A stretch of 64,000 nucleotides of DNA from Syngnathus acus (GCF_901709675.1 NC_051102.1:11355412-11419411), one strand, 5' to 3'. Counted from the first letter of the stretch, positions 1 through 10,746 are shown. A program made the numbers and translations. Notes: a model not told the origin generated them from the letters alone.

Positions 1-400
1 CAAATGTGCCTCATCATTCCCACAGCAAGCAGGGTTACTGCATGCCTGTGGATCCCGTCATGCACGGCGGCCAGGGCAGACGTGTCACCTCGCCTGTCTA
101 TCCAATCCGAGTCCAGCTATCATTGCAATCTGGTCAAAAAGAAATCTGTGAATTCAAGTAAGCAAGCCCTCATCCCACGCCACACGCTATGGGGCCAAAG
201 GCTATTCCGTTACCATGACAACCGTGCTTTGTACACATTGTGGATGTGGCCGCTGGCTGCTTGAAAGTGGTTCGATCCAAAAGACAACAGATACTAAATT
301 TAGGATTAATATTGGTCTCTCCGGAATGTCCTTGTTGATCATCTCATATACAGCATCATAATTGTGGGTTTGTTTTTTTTTCCCTTTGTTTTTCTGGCAG

Positions 401-2100
401 GCCCAGCGAAATGAGAGAGAGTCGATCAGGCAGAAACTGGCCCTGGGCAGTTTCTATGACGACGAGCCAGTCATCTTCACCAGCTGCAGCAAGAGCGACC
501 TGTCTTCTCGGTGGGTGTCTCAATGCGGCGGGCGTGTGAACTATTTTTGTATTCTGACTGACGGCTGACGTTGTTTGAACTCGGCATCTATTTTGGACGT
601 CGGCTGACGTTCGCTCGCTCGCTCGCTCGTTCGCTCCCGCCAACATCATGGATATTTCATTACGTTTGTCGCTCTTTCTGTTTTTTCTACTCAGCAGCAC
701 AATAAATCCGCTGAAGAATCTGTCCATGCACTGCCTGCCGGTTAGCTATGGATAGTTCCGGAATAAACATTTGCACTTACCTTTGATTATTTCCACGGTA
801 TGAGTGGAGTTGGATGCAAAGAAATGACTACCTTGTCATCGTTGACATACGTATTTCCATGTAGATTGTATGCTCGTGGGAGCATCACAAAGGCTTTTTT
901 GTGGTGTTTTCTCTTCTGTCAGGTTCCACAGCGGTGTCAACCTGCAGGTGTGTTTTGTCAACGACAGCAGCAGCAGCAGCGACAAAGACAGCGATGCTGA
1001 GGACAGCAGGACAGAAACCAGTCTGGACACACCCTTGTCACCTGTGGTATGCATAGGCTGGCTTTGACCGGATAGTTCTTCTTCTTTTGATGACGACGAA
1101 CCTCATGGTATTTCTTCAACAAACGAATTGGACCTTTTTCACCCCCAAGTGGTCAATAGAGCCGAAATGCAATCGTAATATCCATCCATCCATCCATCCA
1201 TCCATCTTCTTCCGCTTATCCGGGGTCGGGTCGCGGGGGCAGCAGCTTCAGGAGGGACTCCCAGACTTCCCTCTCCCCAGCTACAATCGTAATAATAATA
1301 ATAATAGCAACCGCCACCATCTCGTACGTTCATCATCAAATCCTCCTGCTCCAGAGCAAGCAGAGCTCGTCGTTATCGGATCGAGACACGGCGGAGGAGG
1401 ATTCGGACCCGCTGGACGACTGCGGCGGGTTCTGGCGGGTGCAGCGGAGGCTCCAGGAGGAGGCACGGGTGGCCCTGGCTCTGGCCAGACCTATGGCCCG
1501 GATGCAGGTGGAGGTGGAGAGGCAGATCCAGCAGCACAGACGCTCGCCTGTGGCAGATCTGGTGAGTGAGTCAGCATGAATCCCAATTGGCTGTGGAGAG
1601 GTTTTGTTTTGACTCCCACTTGAAATGAGTTTGCTTTTGTGGATACGCACAGCTTCCGCATCTGCCTCACATCAGCGAATGTTTGATGAAGAGGAATCTG
1701 AGGCGAGGCGACATGAGGGATATGAGTCTTGGCCAGCTTCAAGTGATCACAAACGACTTGCACTCACAAATCCAGAGTAAGTCGGTCAGACAATGTTAAC
1801 AGAACATTGTTAACATTGTCGTGGGTGGAACGTCATTGCAGGTCTCAATGAGGAGCTGGTGCAGCTGCTGCTACTGAGGGATGAGCAGCATGTTGAGCAG
1901 GATGCCATGCTGGTGGACATCGAGGACCTCACCAGGTGAACACGCTCTGCTCTTCTCATTTGATGTCATGTATAAAAAGCGCGTGGGTCCATGGGTGATT
2001 CTAAGCAGCCCGCATTTGGTCTACTTGCTTGTCTTTGTCTCGATGCAGACACGCTCACAGCCATCAGCGACATCAGGCTGAGAAAGCCAACGCGAAATGA
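401..2100 (+). CDS. schip1: Schwannomin-interacting protein 1, C-terminal six coding exons (5' part outside window)
   Basis: Coding exons at 401-510, 923-1046, 1355-1561, 1653-1776, 1842-1935 and 2049-2100 (TGA at 2098-2100). All are bounded by AG/GT and keep one frame, giving 236 residues. The first exon reads [18 protein letters not shown], the hallmark of SCHIP1 and IQCJ-SCHIP1. Then come an acidic Ser-rich stretch with [10 protein letters not shown], a helical segment rich in Ala, Arg and Glu, the conserved [14 protein letters not shown] and GQLQVI segments, and a C-terminal leucine-rich coiled coil ending in a basic tail. The family binds schwannomin/NF2 and, as the long isoform, ankyrin-G and spectrin at axon initial segments and nodes. 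The first exon starts in phase 0, so the N-terminal exons must lie upstream of base 1. Identity is near certain; whether the long IQCJ fusion exists here cannot be seen. Confidence 0.95.
1175..1285. mobile_element. Teleost retroelement 3'-end fragment with ATCC array
   Basis: An (ATCC)6-7 array is joined to CTTCCGCTTATCCGGGGTCG and a following GC-rich stretch ending near CCCTCTCCCCAG. I recognise this junction from many fish genomes as the 3' end of a short non-LTR/SINE-like element whose tail is the ATCC repeat, inserted in reverse orientation. It sits in a schip1 intron, 70 bases before the exon at 1355. The exact family name is not certain. Confidence 0.55.
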
Positions 2101-2860
2101 ATGCCCACGTGTCCACCTGCACGCCACTCATTGGATTGTCACTTGCGTTGCCACGGAAACTCCATTTGTGCTGTCTGTGGAGAAAAGAAGAGGCCCTATA
2201 GTGTTCAGAACGTATCGCACCACTGGACCCAGATGGTTTTTGCTTTCTACTCGACTCTGCTCATGGCAGATTTGGAAGGGTTCTTGACAACTTTCCGTCA
2301 CCAAACCAACTTTGCCACCTTATGTCCATTTCGAGAAAGCACTTGCACACTTTCTTCTTGATTTGTCCGTCGTAGTCGAAACTCCAATTCACTGTTGCAA
2401 TAGAAATGTAGTCAGTCTGTCTCCAGTGCTCATTTGAAAGTATGGCTTGAATGCTGCAGCACCACTGAGACAAACAACCGGATGTACGACAATCGCTGCT
2501 GTAGTGCACACTTTCATTTTTGCACATTTGCATTGCATACAACACACCGATGATATGAAAGGTATTTTGTAGGAGTAGCAAAAGCATCGTGAACTGCCTC
2601 AGTTGATTTCTTTTCTTAGGGTAAATTGATGAAGAAAAAAACAACAACTAAATCCCAGACTATACATATCTATATCTATATCTATCTATTTTATGTGAGA
2701 GAAAGGTTTATGGATGGAAAAGTTGTCTATGAAAGAAAAACAACTTGTTGCTTATTATCTATCAGTGTGTCCTTTGTGCATAAAGTCGACTTTGGTTTTC
2801 TATTGTATGCTACGCGTATACATGTCTCGTATGATGACTGTAAAGATATGGGCTAATAAA
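2101..2860 (+). other. schip1: schip1 3'UTR with poly(A) signal
   Basis: The 760 bases after the schip1 stop hold no coding signal and end at an AATAAA hexamer at 2855-2860, the first good poly(A) signal on this strand. A short TATC/TATA run lies at about 2664-2690. The UTR end is inferred from the hexamer only. Confidence 0.6.
2855..2860 (+). terminator. AATAAA polyadenylation signal for schip1
   Basis: A canonical AATAAA hexamer 755 bases after the schip1 stop codon and upstream of the next + strand gene. A T-rich run (ACATTTTTTGGGG) about 110 bases further could be a downstream element, though it is rather distant. Confidence 0.55.
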
Positions 2861-3277
2861 CATTTGAAGTGTGTGGAGCGGCTGATTCTTATCACGCAAC
2901 TGGATTTAGTAGCACCACCTAGTGATTCTTTGCTTAATTGCACCTAAGGCGACGTTAAAAAAACATTTTTTGGGGGGCTCATTTTAAATGGAAACAGTCT
3001 GCTCATCCTGGATAATACGTGAAAAAGTATTTTCGTTTATTTTCCGACCGATCACGTCGTATTCTATTGATAAGGTCAGTGATCCGAACCGGAAATGACC
3101 TCATGTGATGGCACACCTGACGCCAATTGTGGTTCATTCAAACGGGTTCGGCTCAATAAATGTCATTAAATGTCAAAGGAAGAAAAAGGAAGACGCTCAA
3201 CGTAGCTGAACTCCATCATCGCCTAGTTGCACGGCCGCCGGTGTTGAGCGGTGGTGAGGCCGAAGTTGAAGGTCGAA

Positions 3278-5191
3278 ATGAATTTGCTCGCGCCCCGTTG
3301 CATCGTTTTCGTGCTTTTGGCCCTTTTGGCCCTTTTGGCCCTGAGCGAAAGCCGCCGCCGCCGCCGCTACCACTTGCTAGCATACGACGAAGGGCCGAGC
3401 GTTTCCGTCCAACCTCAGCAACCTCAGCAGCTGCAAGATGCTCCCAAAACGCTACTTGTCAAATGTCATTCGGACTCTATGGAGCTCGTGCTCCAGCGCG
3501 ACTTGTTCCACACGGGCCATTTGGTGGAGCCCGAACATCTGCGCCTCGGTTCTGAGCCGGGGCGTGGAAGCGGCTCATGCCGCGCGCGAGCGACGGCTGA
3601 CGGCGGCGCCACATTGACCTTATGGGCCGACCTGATGGATTGTGGAACTCTGCTCTCGGTAAGCACGTTTAGGGGGGAAAAAAAAAAAAAAAAATTCCAT
3701 TCATAACCTTCACGTTTTTCGAACCACTTCACTTTGCCGCTCCACTTGCATTTGCTTGTGCACGCTTTCTACTCTGCTGGTTTTTTTTACCAAAAGAACC
3801 CGAAGTTACGAAGACTTCAACTGCTTTTCCGTCTCTCTAGTCAACACGAGACAAGCTTATCTATTCCAACGTGTTGGTCTACACACCTGAGCCATCATCT
3901 GACGGCTTGCGTCGACTGGACGCAGTGACGATTCCGGTCGAGTGCCATTTTGACAAGTAAGTTCTGACTTCAACGATGCATTTGGGATGGTCCAAATTTC
4001 ACATACTGTATGACACAGGGCCATTTTAAAAGACGTGATCATATTGCCAATCAATCCCTGCTAATTGGTTTTGATATTTAGCTATACTTGGAATCGCTGC
4101 GTAAAATGGAGCTTCTTTTTTCAGGAGGTATTCTGTGGCTGGCATTTCCCTGCACCCTGCCTGGATTCCTTCCGTCTGGGTGGTCGCAGCCGAAAGTCGC
4201 ATTGACTTCAAACTGCGCCTCGTGACTGGTGGGTGGGGGGGCGCGATTCCATTTTCTTTTGCCGTTCTATTCATGCCACTGAAGTCATTCTGGAATGTTT
4301 CAGACGACTGGATGTTTGAGAGGCGCTCGCATACATATTTTTTGGGGGAACCCATGCACATGGAGGTGTCCGCCGCTGTCCGGAAACATAAGCCCTTGCG
4401 CGTCTACGTGGAGCATTGCGCCGCCACGGCTGACCCGGATCCGTATTCCGACATAAGATACGACTTTATCGAGCGTAACGGGTGAGTGAGTGAGTGCTGA
4501 ATATTCGTCTAGCTTCTCAAAATGCGACCCAATGATCCCCCTGGGTTACAGATGTCTCACGGACGCCTTCCACACAAACTCCAGCTCTCGCTTCCTGCCC
4601 AGGCTTGTGGAGCACACGCTTCAGTTTCAGCTGGAAGCCTTCCGGTTCCATCACCAGCCCAACAGTCAGGTTAGCATCGCCACTGACAAAATAGTACCTC
4701 AAGTGAGGTTGCACGCTGACTTGTGTGCCCTGCCCTGCCCTGCCCTGCCTGTCGTGTAGGTTTACATCACTTGCTGGTTGAAGGCTGTTCCACACTCGGT
4801 AGCCGTTCCCTCTCAAAACAGGGCCTGCTCTTTTATTGACAACGGGTAATCTCGCAGAGTAGCACTTGTTCCGGGCATTGTGCTTTTGAAACAATCCTGG
4901 CTTTTCTCCGTGCGCAGATGGTGGTCAGCAGATGGCGAGCACACAAAATGTGGAACCTGCAGTCCACTATTGGCCACAAGGGAAACGACCAGAGCGACAG
5001 ACATAAGGCTGGCTGCAAATTGGGGAGAAAATGTTGCTCCGGACAAAGCCCAGCAAGCAACTAGTAGTCTTCTGCACACCCACCCTGAAATGTCTCAGCA
5101 GCCCACTTCTGGTGTGAAGATGGAGAGCGACTACAAATTGAGTGAGAACAAAAATGACGCATTAGCAACAGCTTTAGTCGAGTCTGTTTAA
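3278..5191 (+). CDS. ZP3-like zona pellucida domain egg-coat protein
   Basis: Seven coding exons: 3278-3658, 3841-3956, 4125-4228, 4304-4481, 4552-4669, 4760-4845, 4918-5191 (TAA). All junctions are GT-AG and phase-consistent, giving 418 residues. The ATG at 3278 opens a classic signal peptide with a repeated LLAL core (residues 9-22), followed by an Arg5 run and a Gln/Pro-rich linker. From about residue 58 a ZP domain follows: ZP-N with its cysteines, a spacer, then ZP-C with CHFDKRYSVAG, VYITCWLKA, RACSFIDNGW and TKCGTC. The pattern is that of ZP3, a structural component of the vitelline envelope. The C-terminal tail (about 60 residues) is hydrophilic: I see no transmembrane helix and no clear furin site, unlike mammalian ZP3. 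Fish have many ZP3 paralogues, so no specific symbol is given. Confidence 0.9.
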
Positions 5192-6461
5192 AGTGGTAAC
5201 GTGCCTTTCTTTTTTGCAGCATGTCAGACTAGAGGATACATTGCATCCATAGTGTTTGTCATGTACTTTGGTGTGACTTCATTCTTTTTTTTTTATGCTC
5301 GTTACAGTGAGAGCCGTCCAACTTGGTCCTCTTACTGTTGAATAGACATCGGTCACAATACCTTTGACCAACTCCTCCAGTCTGGTCAATCCAAGATGAC
5401 CTTCACACACTGGAAACGGAATTTCCTTCTCCATTTCTCTTTCTTTGCTGTCTGTCTCATGTTTGTGACCAAGCTCTCAAATACAATTTTTACGCTACCT
5501 CAGAATGTTGTTGTTTTTAAGCCGCTTGCTTTTGCGTAGGCTTGGGTTTCGAAGCGCTCTGCGAAAGCAAATGGATTTCTTTTCGTCAAAGTAGGCAAAC
5601 GTACTGCGAATCCTTTCGGCATCGTCCGATCAATCTGGTCTACGTATGGGCCATCCTCCGTAGATGAGGGATGCCATTAAGGAGCACTTCCTTCCATTAC
5701 CACCCACAATCTTGTAGTCCCAATATTGATTGTTTGTTGTGAGAGGGGCCTGACGTAGCGTTTCACTTTCCAATGAGAAACTGTGGGCATTATTGTATAT
5801 TTGACTGCTTGGAATGAGCAAAACTGAAATGGTGATTCTATTGCAAAATGGTCTAGTTTGTGCTTCCAATCAGAGACAGCCATTGCGTTCCAAGTTTTAG
5901 AAGTCCTATTTTTACAAAAGTTGGGTCCTTGTACCTGAAGGCCCAACATATTTTATCAGTGGATACTCGCACAATCAGCTCGAAGCAGGCTGGCCGTCTT
6001 ATTAATCCCCCCAAAACAGAACTGCTGCTCACCACTAGGGACCACTTCAGCACACGACTACTTTTGTAGAAGAGCTTTTAATCCATTAAAATGTTATCCA
6101 CGAGGGCTTTAACGTGTGCCGCAGATACTTTTGATGAGAGTCTACACCTCTGGTCAGCATCTCGTACATTAAAAGTTCCCGGGGGTGTTGGAAGCGCTGG
6201 CTGTGGTTCTGAAGATTCTTGTGTCCCTTCTGCGATCAATCATTAGTAGTCCATTTCCCTTTCCCGGGCGCCTGTTTACTTTCCTAGCAAATGAATATGC
6301 ACGTAAGGCTTTTGCTAGCAATTCACTAGAAGCTCTAATGAGCTTACTAAGTGCATCATAAATGTGAGGAGCCTTTGTGTTGCAGAGTACATGCGAGTTG
6401 GAGATGGTGAGGGAGATTTTGATGCTGCTTCACTGACGCCGTCGCCACCGCCGCGTCTTCA
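5192..6461. other. Intergenic region, no gene seen
   Basis: This stretch between the ZP3-like gene and the next + strand gene contains only short, unconserved reading frames and no recognisable repeat. The first few hundred bases are probably 3'UTR of the ZP3-like gene, though I found no AATAAA close to its stop. The last 150 bases become GC-rich and are probably 5'UTR or promoter of the following gene. Confidence 0.5.
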
Positions 6462-6959
6462 ATGCAGCTCCTTGGATCGCTGGCAGACATGTTTTTCCAA
6501 ACGTTGGCCGTCCTCACCGTGTGTTCCGCTCTCGGAACGCGGTCCAGCCAGAGATGCAGACCCTCTTTTTGCCGGGACGAGCCTGAATGCTGCCCTGGGA
6601 GGAACGCCAGCGCTTGTTGCGAGCCCTCGGAGGACGGCGCCTACGGCCACGTCGCTACGGTTACTCGCAAGCTCTCCGGTGTTCTCATCATGCTTCTTCT
6701 CTTTGCCTTGGGATACTCGGTCCAGCGTGTGTTGTGTTCCCGATCGCGCCAGCTGAGCCCGGACGACGGCGGACGCCCGGCCGTCGCCGCTTCCCGGGAG
6801 CTGCTGATGGAGAGCTCCACGCCGGACAGCCTCACGGATGGCGGAACCATGGCTTATCTGCCCACGTATGACCAGTGCAAGCATCTACCCACTTACGAGG
6901 AGACGGTAGGGTATGGACAAGCTCATTCCTCTGTGGGACAAACCAGGAGTAATTTTTAG
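6462..6959 (+). CDS. Small single-pass membrane protein with six-cysteine ectodomain, C3orf80-like
   Basis: Single-exon ORF of 165 residues. Residues 1-26 form a signal peptide (MQLLGSLADMFFQTLAVLTV). The short ectodomain has six cysteines at 32, 37, 43, 44, 52 and 53 (CX4CX5CCX7CC) and one N-glycosylation sequon (NAS, 48-50). Residues about 71-87 are a transmembrane helix. The cytoplasmic tail carries two LPTY motifs (133-136 and 142-145), which resemble WW-domain ligands. This architecture is like the shisa/VOPP1/WBP1 group of small transmembrane adaptors. Identification as a c3orf80 counterpart rests on position: in mammals C3orf80 lies between SCHIP1 and ARL14/PPM1L, as here. An alternative start is Met10. 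Function is unknown. Confidence 0.72.
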   Translation: MQLLGSLADMFFQTLAVLTVCSALGTRSSQRCRPSFCRDEPECCPGRNASACCEPSEDGAYGHVATVTRKLSGVLIMLLLFALGYSVQRVLCSRSRQLSPDDGGRPAVAASRELLMESSTPDSLTDGGTMAYLPTYDQCKHLPTYEETVGYGQAHSSVGQTRSNF

Positions 6960-7097
6960 AAAGACTTAAGACTGGATGTATTCGTGAGGAATATGGTCAA
7001 CAAGAAAACACGAGGTAGCATTGATGCTGCAAGATGACTTGAATGGCTTTCTGCTCATCTTGATGAATATTTCACCAATACCTGATGGCAGATCCAG

Positions 7098-7103
7098 AAT
7101 AAA
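7098..7103 (+). terminator. AATAAA polyadenylation signal for the C3orf80-like gene
   Basis: Hexamer AATAAA about 140 bases after the stop codon of the preceding single-exon gene, in plain UTR-like sequence. Confidence 0.5.
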
Positions 7104-7168
7104 CCAGTAATAGCTTTTGTTTCGGTGCTGTATAAACCCTCGAGGCATGTCATGTAGTAACTTGCCAT

Positions 7169-7174
7169 TTTATT
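7169..7174 (-). terminator. Possible AATAAA signal for arl14
   Basis: TTTATT on the + strand reads AATAAA on the minus strand, about 430 bases beyond the arl14 stop. The 3'UTRs of arl14 and the convergent upstream gene would nearly meet here. Weak evidence alone. Confidence 0.35.
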
Positions 7175-7605
7175 GATTGCACAAGCACCGTTCATAATTC
7201 ACCTTGCAGGCTTTGGAGAAGCATTCCACGACTGAAATATTGAATATAAGTTTCCAATATCTGTGTTTAGTCGTTGTGATCATTATTATTTTTTAAACAT
7301 TGCCAGAGTTCAAACTAAGTTGCTTCCAACGTTGTGTGCCATGTCCATTCTAGAGCCACAAATATTTACAGTCATTAAATAGAATTTGTTTTTTTTTTTT
7401 CTTCACAACTCTATGAAGGAAAAAAGACAAAAGTTCCATCCGTGAGCATAATTGCATTGATACAAATAAGATTTCAAATCTGCAGTCCGTTTTTAGTGTC
7501 GTCGGCCTATTTGAATGACAAGACTTGTGCGTTCTCACGATGAGAATGATTGCCCGCTGAAATTGTGGAAACGGCACGCGTGTCCGTTCCCTTCCAAATG
7601 CACCC

Positions 7606-8217
7606 TCAACGCCTAACGGATTTAAATTTGATGTAATTCACGGTGTCCCGAATGTTCTCCTTCACGTTGGGGGCCGATTCCGTCGGGGGTTTGATCATGT
7701 GGCCGATCCTTTTGAGAGCCTCTTCCAGGCCGAAGCCCGTGGACGCGGAGCACGGCTGGGCGAACCAGTCCCTGTTGCCGCAAGTCTTGCGCAGGTTAAA
7801 GTTGTCTATGATTTCCGTCACGGTCATAGCGCCGTCGACGTCCTGCTTGTTGGCGAGAACCGCCAGCGGACGCCCGCGGAGCTGCTCGCTGGTCAGAGTG
7901 CTCTCCAGCTCCCGCTTGGCCTCGGCCGCCCTGCCCCGGTCGGCGGCGTCCACCACGAAGACGACGGCCACCGTGTCCTGGTGGAAAGTCCGCCAGTGGC
8001 GGCGCATTTCCGTCTGGCCGCCCACGTCCCACACGGTCAGAGCAAAGTTCTTCTTTTTCCTCTTCACGTCAAACATTTCCACGTTGAAGCCAATGGTGGG
8101 GACGGTGCCGACTAACCTGTTGTGTTTCATCTTGTACAGGAGGGTGGACTTGCCCGCATTGTCCAGACCCAGCAGAAGGACCCGGGCCTCGGGTTGCGTG
8201 GAGCCCCGCTGCCCCAT
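7606..8217 (-). CDS. arl14: ARF-like small GTPase, ARL14 orthologue
   Basis: Intronless ORF of 203 residues. It starts MGQRGS, so Gly2 is a likely N-myristoylation site. GTP-binding motifs are complete: P-loop GLDNAGKST (17-25), switch I Thr in TIGFN (41-45), WDVGGQ (63-68) and NKQD (123-126), plus a Cys-Ser-Ala G5 motif. Lack of introns and position next to ppm1l match ARL14, which in mammals regulates vesicle transport and MHC-II movement in dendritic cells. The C-terminus, with its basic KFKSVRR end, is somewhat longer than mammalian ARL14 (192 aa). ARL11 is the closest alternative. The antisense strand is open over most of the gene because of high GC content and is not coding. Confidence 0.9.
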   Translation of the reverse strand: MGQRGSTQPEARVLLLGLDNAGKSTLLYKMKHNRLVGTVPTIGFNVEMFDVKRKKKNFALTVWDVGGQTEMRRHWRTFHQDTVAVVFVVDAADRGRAAEAKRELESTLTSEQLRGRPLAVLANKQDVDGAMTVTEIIDNFNLRKTCGNRDWFAQPCSASTGFGLEEALKRIGHMIKPPTESAPNVKENIRDTVNYIKFKSVRR

Positions 8218-9410
8218 TCAGCTCGTCTGTCTGTCTGTCTGTCTGTCTGTCTCCTCCTGGGCAGGCAGGGTGTTGACTTCTTACCTGCTCCTGCTCCTTT
8301 GAAGGTGCGTTCTGGCATCATTTCCTGTGGAAGGTGCGGCTAAATTAACGACATGAATAGATCAACTATTAAGGGACAATGGAGACTGTCAATTTGGAAA
8401 CATGGACTTTGCCAGACTGTTGCATTTGTCGTTTTGCTGCCTCTTTCCATTCATTTTTCTGGATGTTTCAAAATGACTCCTTTAAATTTCAAATTTAGCT
8501 TTAAAGGGACCCGTGTATCCTTTTTTTTTTCCTTGACTGAGAATTGTGATCATATGATGCAGCGGTGCGCAACAAATACAAAAACAACAGTCACACAGTG
8601 CCTAAATATAGAAACAGTTTTTTTGTTCAATGAGTATCAAGTGCCGCATGAGTGTAAGAAAATCACGACTGCTTTATTCGTTGTGCGACAAGTGAATACA
8701 GCATTAAACTTAAGAGAAGAATAACCTGATTGTACACAAGTCAAGGTAAATCCCTTTTTAAACTCCCAACAGGTTTCACAACAAGCCAAATAGGCATGTA
8801 GTGACATGTGATGGGCAAAGAAATACCATTCAATTTCCTCGCCCTGGAACATCCCACAGTTGAGAGCACTAGTACATAAGGTCGTTCAACTGTATTAGAA
8901 AGAAAGAAAGAAAGAAAGAAAGAGGAAAAAAAAAAACATACACAGCTGAAAGGTTTCAAATACTTTAACTTCCACAAACCAAAAGCATTGTCAAGTTACT
9001 TTTGGATAGACAATGAAATTGAAGTTGGGCTCATCTAACCCTTTGCTGGGTCATTTGGGAGCAACCTTAAGCTAAATATGATTCTCGGTCGATCACGCGT
9101 ACCGATCGGCAGTCAAGTTAGCTCCGTGAATAACAACGTTAAAACCAATGCGATAGACCATAAAGAATAAACATGTCACTGGAGCGCTCCTCTTTCCTTC
9201 TTGAACATTCCAAATGTCTAAATGCCATGCATGTAAAGAATACTGTGCTGTATTACTGCTTCCTTCCCGACAACACAGCTAGCTGCACAGTCTGCATGGA
9301 AAACATTTGCCACCCCCTATCTTCTCACTTCCCATTTCTCCATCTTGTCCCCCAATTCCAGCACTGCCCGCCCACATGAGCTTGTCAAGGGACTAAATCA
9401 ATAAATATCA
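8218..9410. other. arl14 upstream region with GTCT and GAAA microsatellites
   Basis: Directly upstream of the arl14 start is a (GTCT)7 run (8225-8253), probably in its 5'UTR. A (GAAA)7 run lies at about 8897-8924. Otherwise the region is AT-rich with no coding signal. Confidence 0.5.
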
Positions 9411-9411
9411 T

Positions 9412-9474
9412 TGATCCGCCAAACTCCAAGGCGGATCAGGAGACAATCTGCTCCACCACGTCAGAACGTGGTGG
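9412..9474. repeat. Two adjacent perfect hairpins
   Basis: TGATCCGCC (9412-9420) pairs with GGCGGATCA (9430-9438) across a 9-base loop. CCACCACGT (9453-9461) pairs with ACGTGGTGG (9466-9474) across a 4-base loop. The two stems are 14 bases apart and lie just beyond the 3' end of the ARL-like pseudogene. Function unknown; could be the remnant of a small inverted-repeat element. Confidence 0.6.
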
Positions 9475-9499
9475 GGGTGCCAAAGCCCAACACGATGGT

Positions 9500-9806
9500 G
9501 TTAGTCCTCATTTGAGTCGAATTCTTTCTTCCGGGGTCAAGTTCTCGTCCATTGCTCTCTGGGCTTCATCCACACGCCGCCGGTTGGGCTGTCTACGACG
9601 TACACCAGTCCCGCGGCTTCCCGGCGCCCCTGGCTCCGAGGCGAGCGGCCCGCCAGCCTTTGCGGCGCCGGCAGCTGCGCGGGCTGCCGGCCGACCGACC
9701 TCTGAACGACCTGGCCCCGAGAAGCGGCCGGGTCGGCCTGGTGAGGCAAATCCCCCGCGGCCAGAATCACGCCAGCCTCTGATTTGGAACCTTGCTGACC
9801 CATTTT
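9500..9806 (-). pseudogene. Degenerate ARF-like GTPase copy (arl14-related)
   Basis: On the minus strand an ATG at 9806 opens with MGQQGSK then EAGVIL, like the MGxxGS...EARVLLLGLD start of ARL14. Later GLVYVVDS matches the conserved ARL strand before the NKQD region, but it is in a different frame from the following RRRVDEAQRAMDENLTPEER helix, which fits the same family. The P-loop GxxxxGKS is lost, the NKQD and C-terminal half are absent, and a stop follows at about 9510. The remaining length is about half of an intact ARL. GC content is high, like the real arl14 coding region 1.4 kb away. I infer a decayed tandem duplicate of arl14 with frameshifts. A short novel gene is possible but less likely. 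Confidence 0.5.
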
Positions 9807-9829
9807 CAAAATCCACAAGCTATCTGTAA

Positions 9830-10520
9830 AACGCCACCGTGCGTGTTCCCGTGAAGCAAGTTTTGCGGTCACCAGACACTTGCGGCCAGGTCCAGACTAT
9901 TCGGAGTGTTTGCACCTGCCGCAGGCCGTCACTCGGACGTACAGAACTGGACATTGACGAAGAGGTGTTGGGTTTCACTGCTGTGCCTTGTTGACGTCAT
10001 TTACTGTTAGGCACAGTCATGGTGCTGGTAATGTCACCACAGCTCTTATTGTGGATGTTAATAGAATCAATCCTCTTAACTCGAGACTAATTCCGCCTTC
10101 TGAAGCTCTACTGCAATTCTTAAAGAGGTAATACAAGTCCAGAGTGATGTGATGAGTACGAATTTTATTGTAAAAGAAAAAAGTACATCGCTTTGGCCAT
10201 CTGCTTGACGCCAAAAACGCAATAAATAAGGCATGTAAGGTCAATTGAAATGAAACACTTGAAGGGAATTTAGTTGGATTTGCAATGGAAACTCTTCAAA
10301 GGAAAAAGGCATTTTTTCAAATACGTGGAATAGTGTCAATTGCAGTGAGGACACAAAATTCATTGAAATGAATCTAGTGCTGAGTCACGCTTTACCGTAG
10401 CTTTTGCTTCAAACGTATCGCCGCTGACAGCTACTCGCATTACTTTTCACCATATGGGTGCAGTTCCTCGACACTGCGCTCCATGTACTATCGATCCATT
10501 CAAGTCAAATGATGGCAAAC
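9830..10520. other. Intergenic region, no gene seen
   Basis: About 690 bases of AT-rich sequence between the ARL-like pseudogene and the first MITE. I see no coding signal, repeat array or RNA gene. Confidence 0.4.
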
Positions 10521-10521
10521 A

Positions 10522-10746
10522 CCTTAAGCCAGGGGTCTCAAAGTCCAGTCCTCGGGGGCGGGCCGCATTCCTACATGTTTTCCGAGTTTCCCTCGTTCAA
10601 CACACCTGATTCAAATGATCAGATCATCCTCCCGTTCTGCAGGAGCCTGATCATTGAATCAGGTGTGTTGAACCAGGGAAACTCGGAAAACATGTAGGAA
10701 TGCGCCCTCCCCCCCAGGACTGGACTTTGTCATCCCTACCTTAAGC
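10522..10746. mobile_element. hAT-type MITE with 8-bp target duplication
   Basis: The element spans 10530-10738 (209 bp). Its ends are inverted repeats beginning CAGGGGTCTCAAAGTCCAGT on the left and the near-complement ending in CTTTGTCATCCCTA on the right. Long internal inverted segments make most of it foldable. It is flanked by a perfect 8-bp duplication CCTTAAGC (10522-10529 and 10739-10746), the signature of hAT transposition. I recognise this sequence type as an abundant non-autonomous element of teleost genomes. No coding capacity. Confidence 0.88.

Noticed and set aside
26-157. A 132-base open segment flanked by CCACAG and GTAAGC, reading KQGYCMPVDPVMHGGQGRRV and onwards, as an upstream schip1 exon
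   Set aside because: None of its open frames gives the phase 0 junction required by the exon at 401, and the peptide does not resemble SCHIP1 or IQCJ. It may be an exon of something else or chance.
7643-8302. Long open frames on the + strand over arl14
   Set aside because: They are antisense shadows of a GC-rich coding region; the minus strand has complete GTPase motifs.
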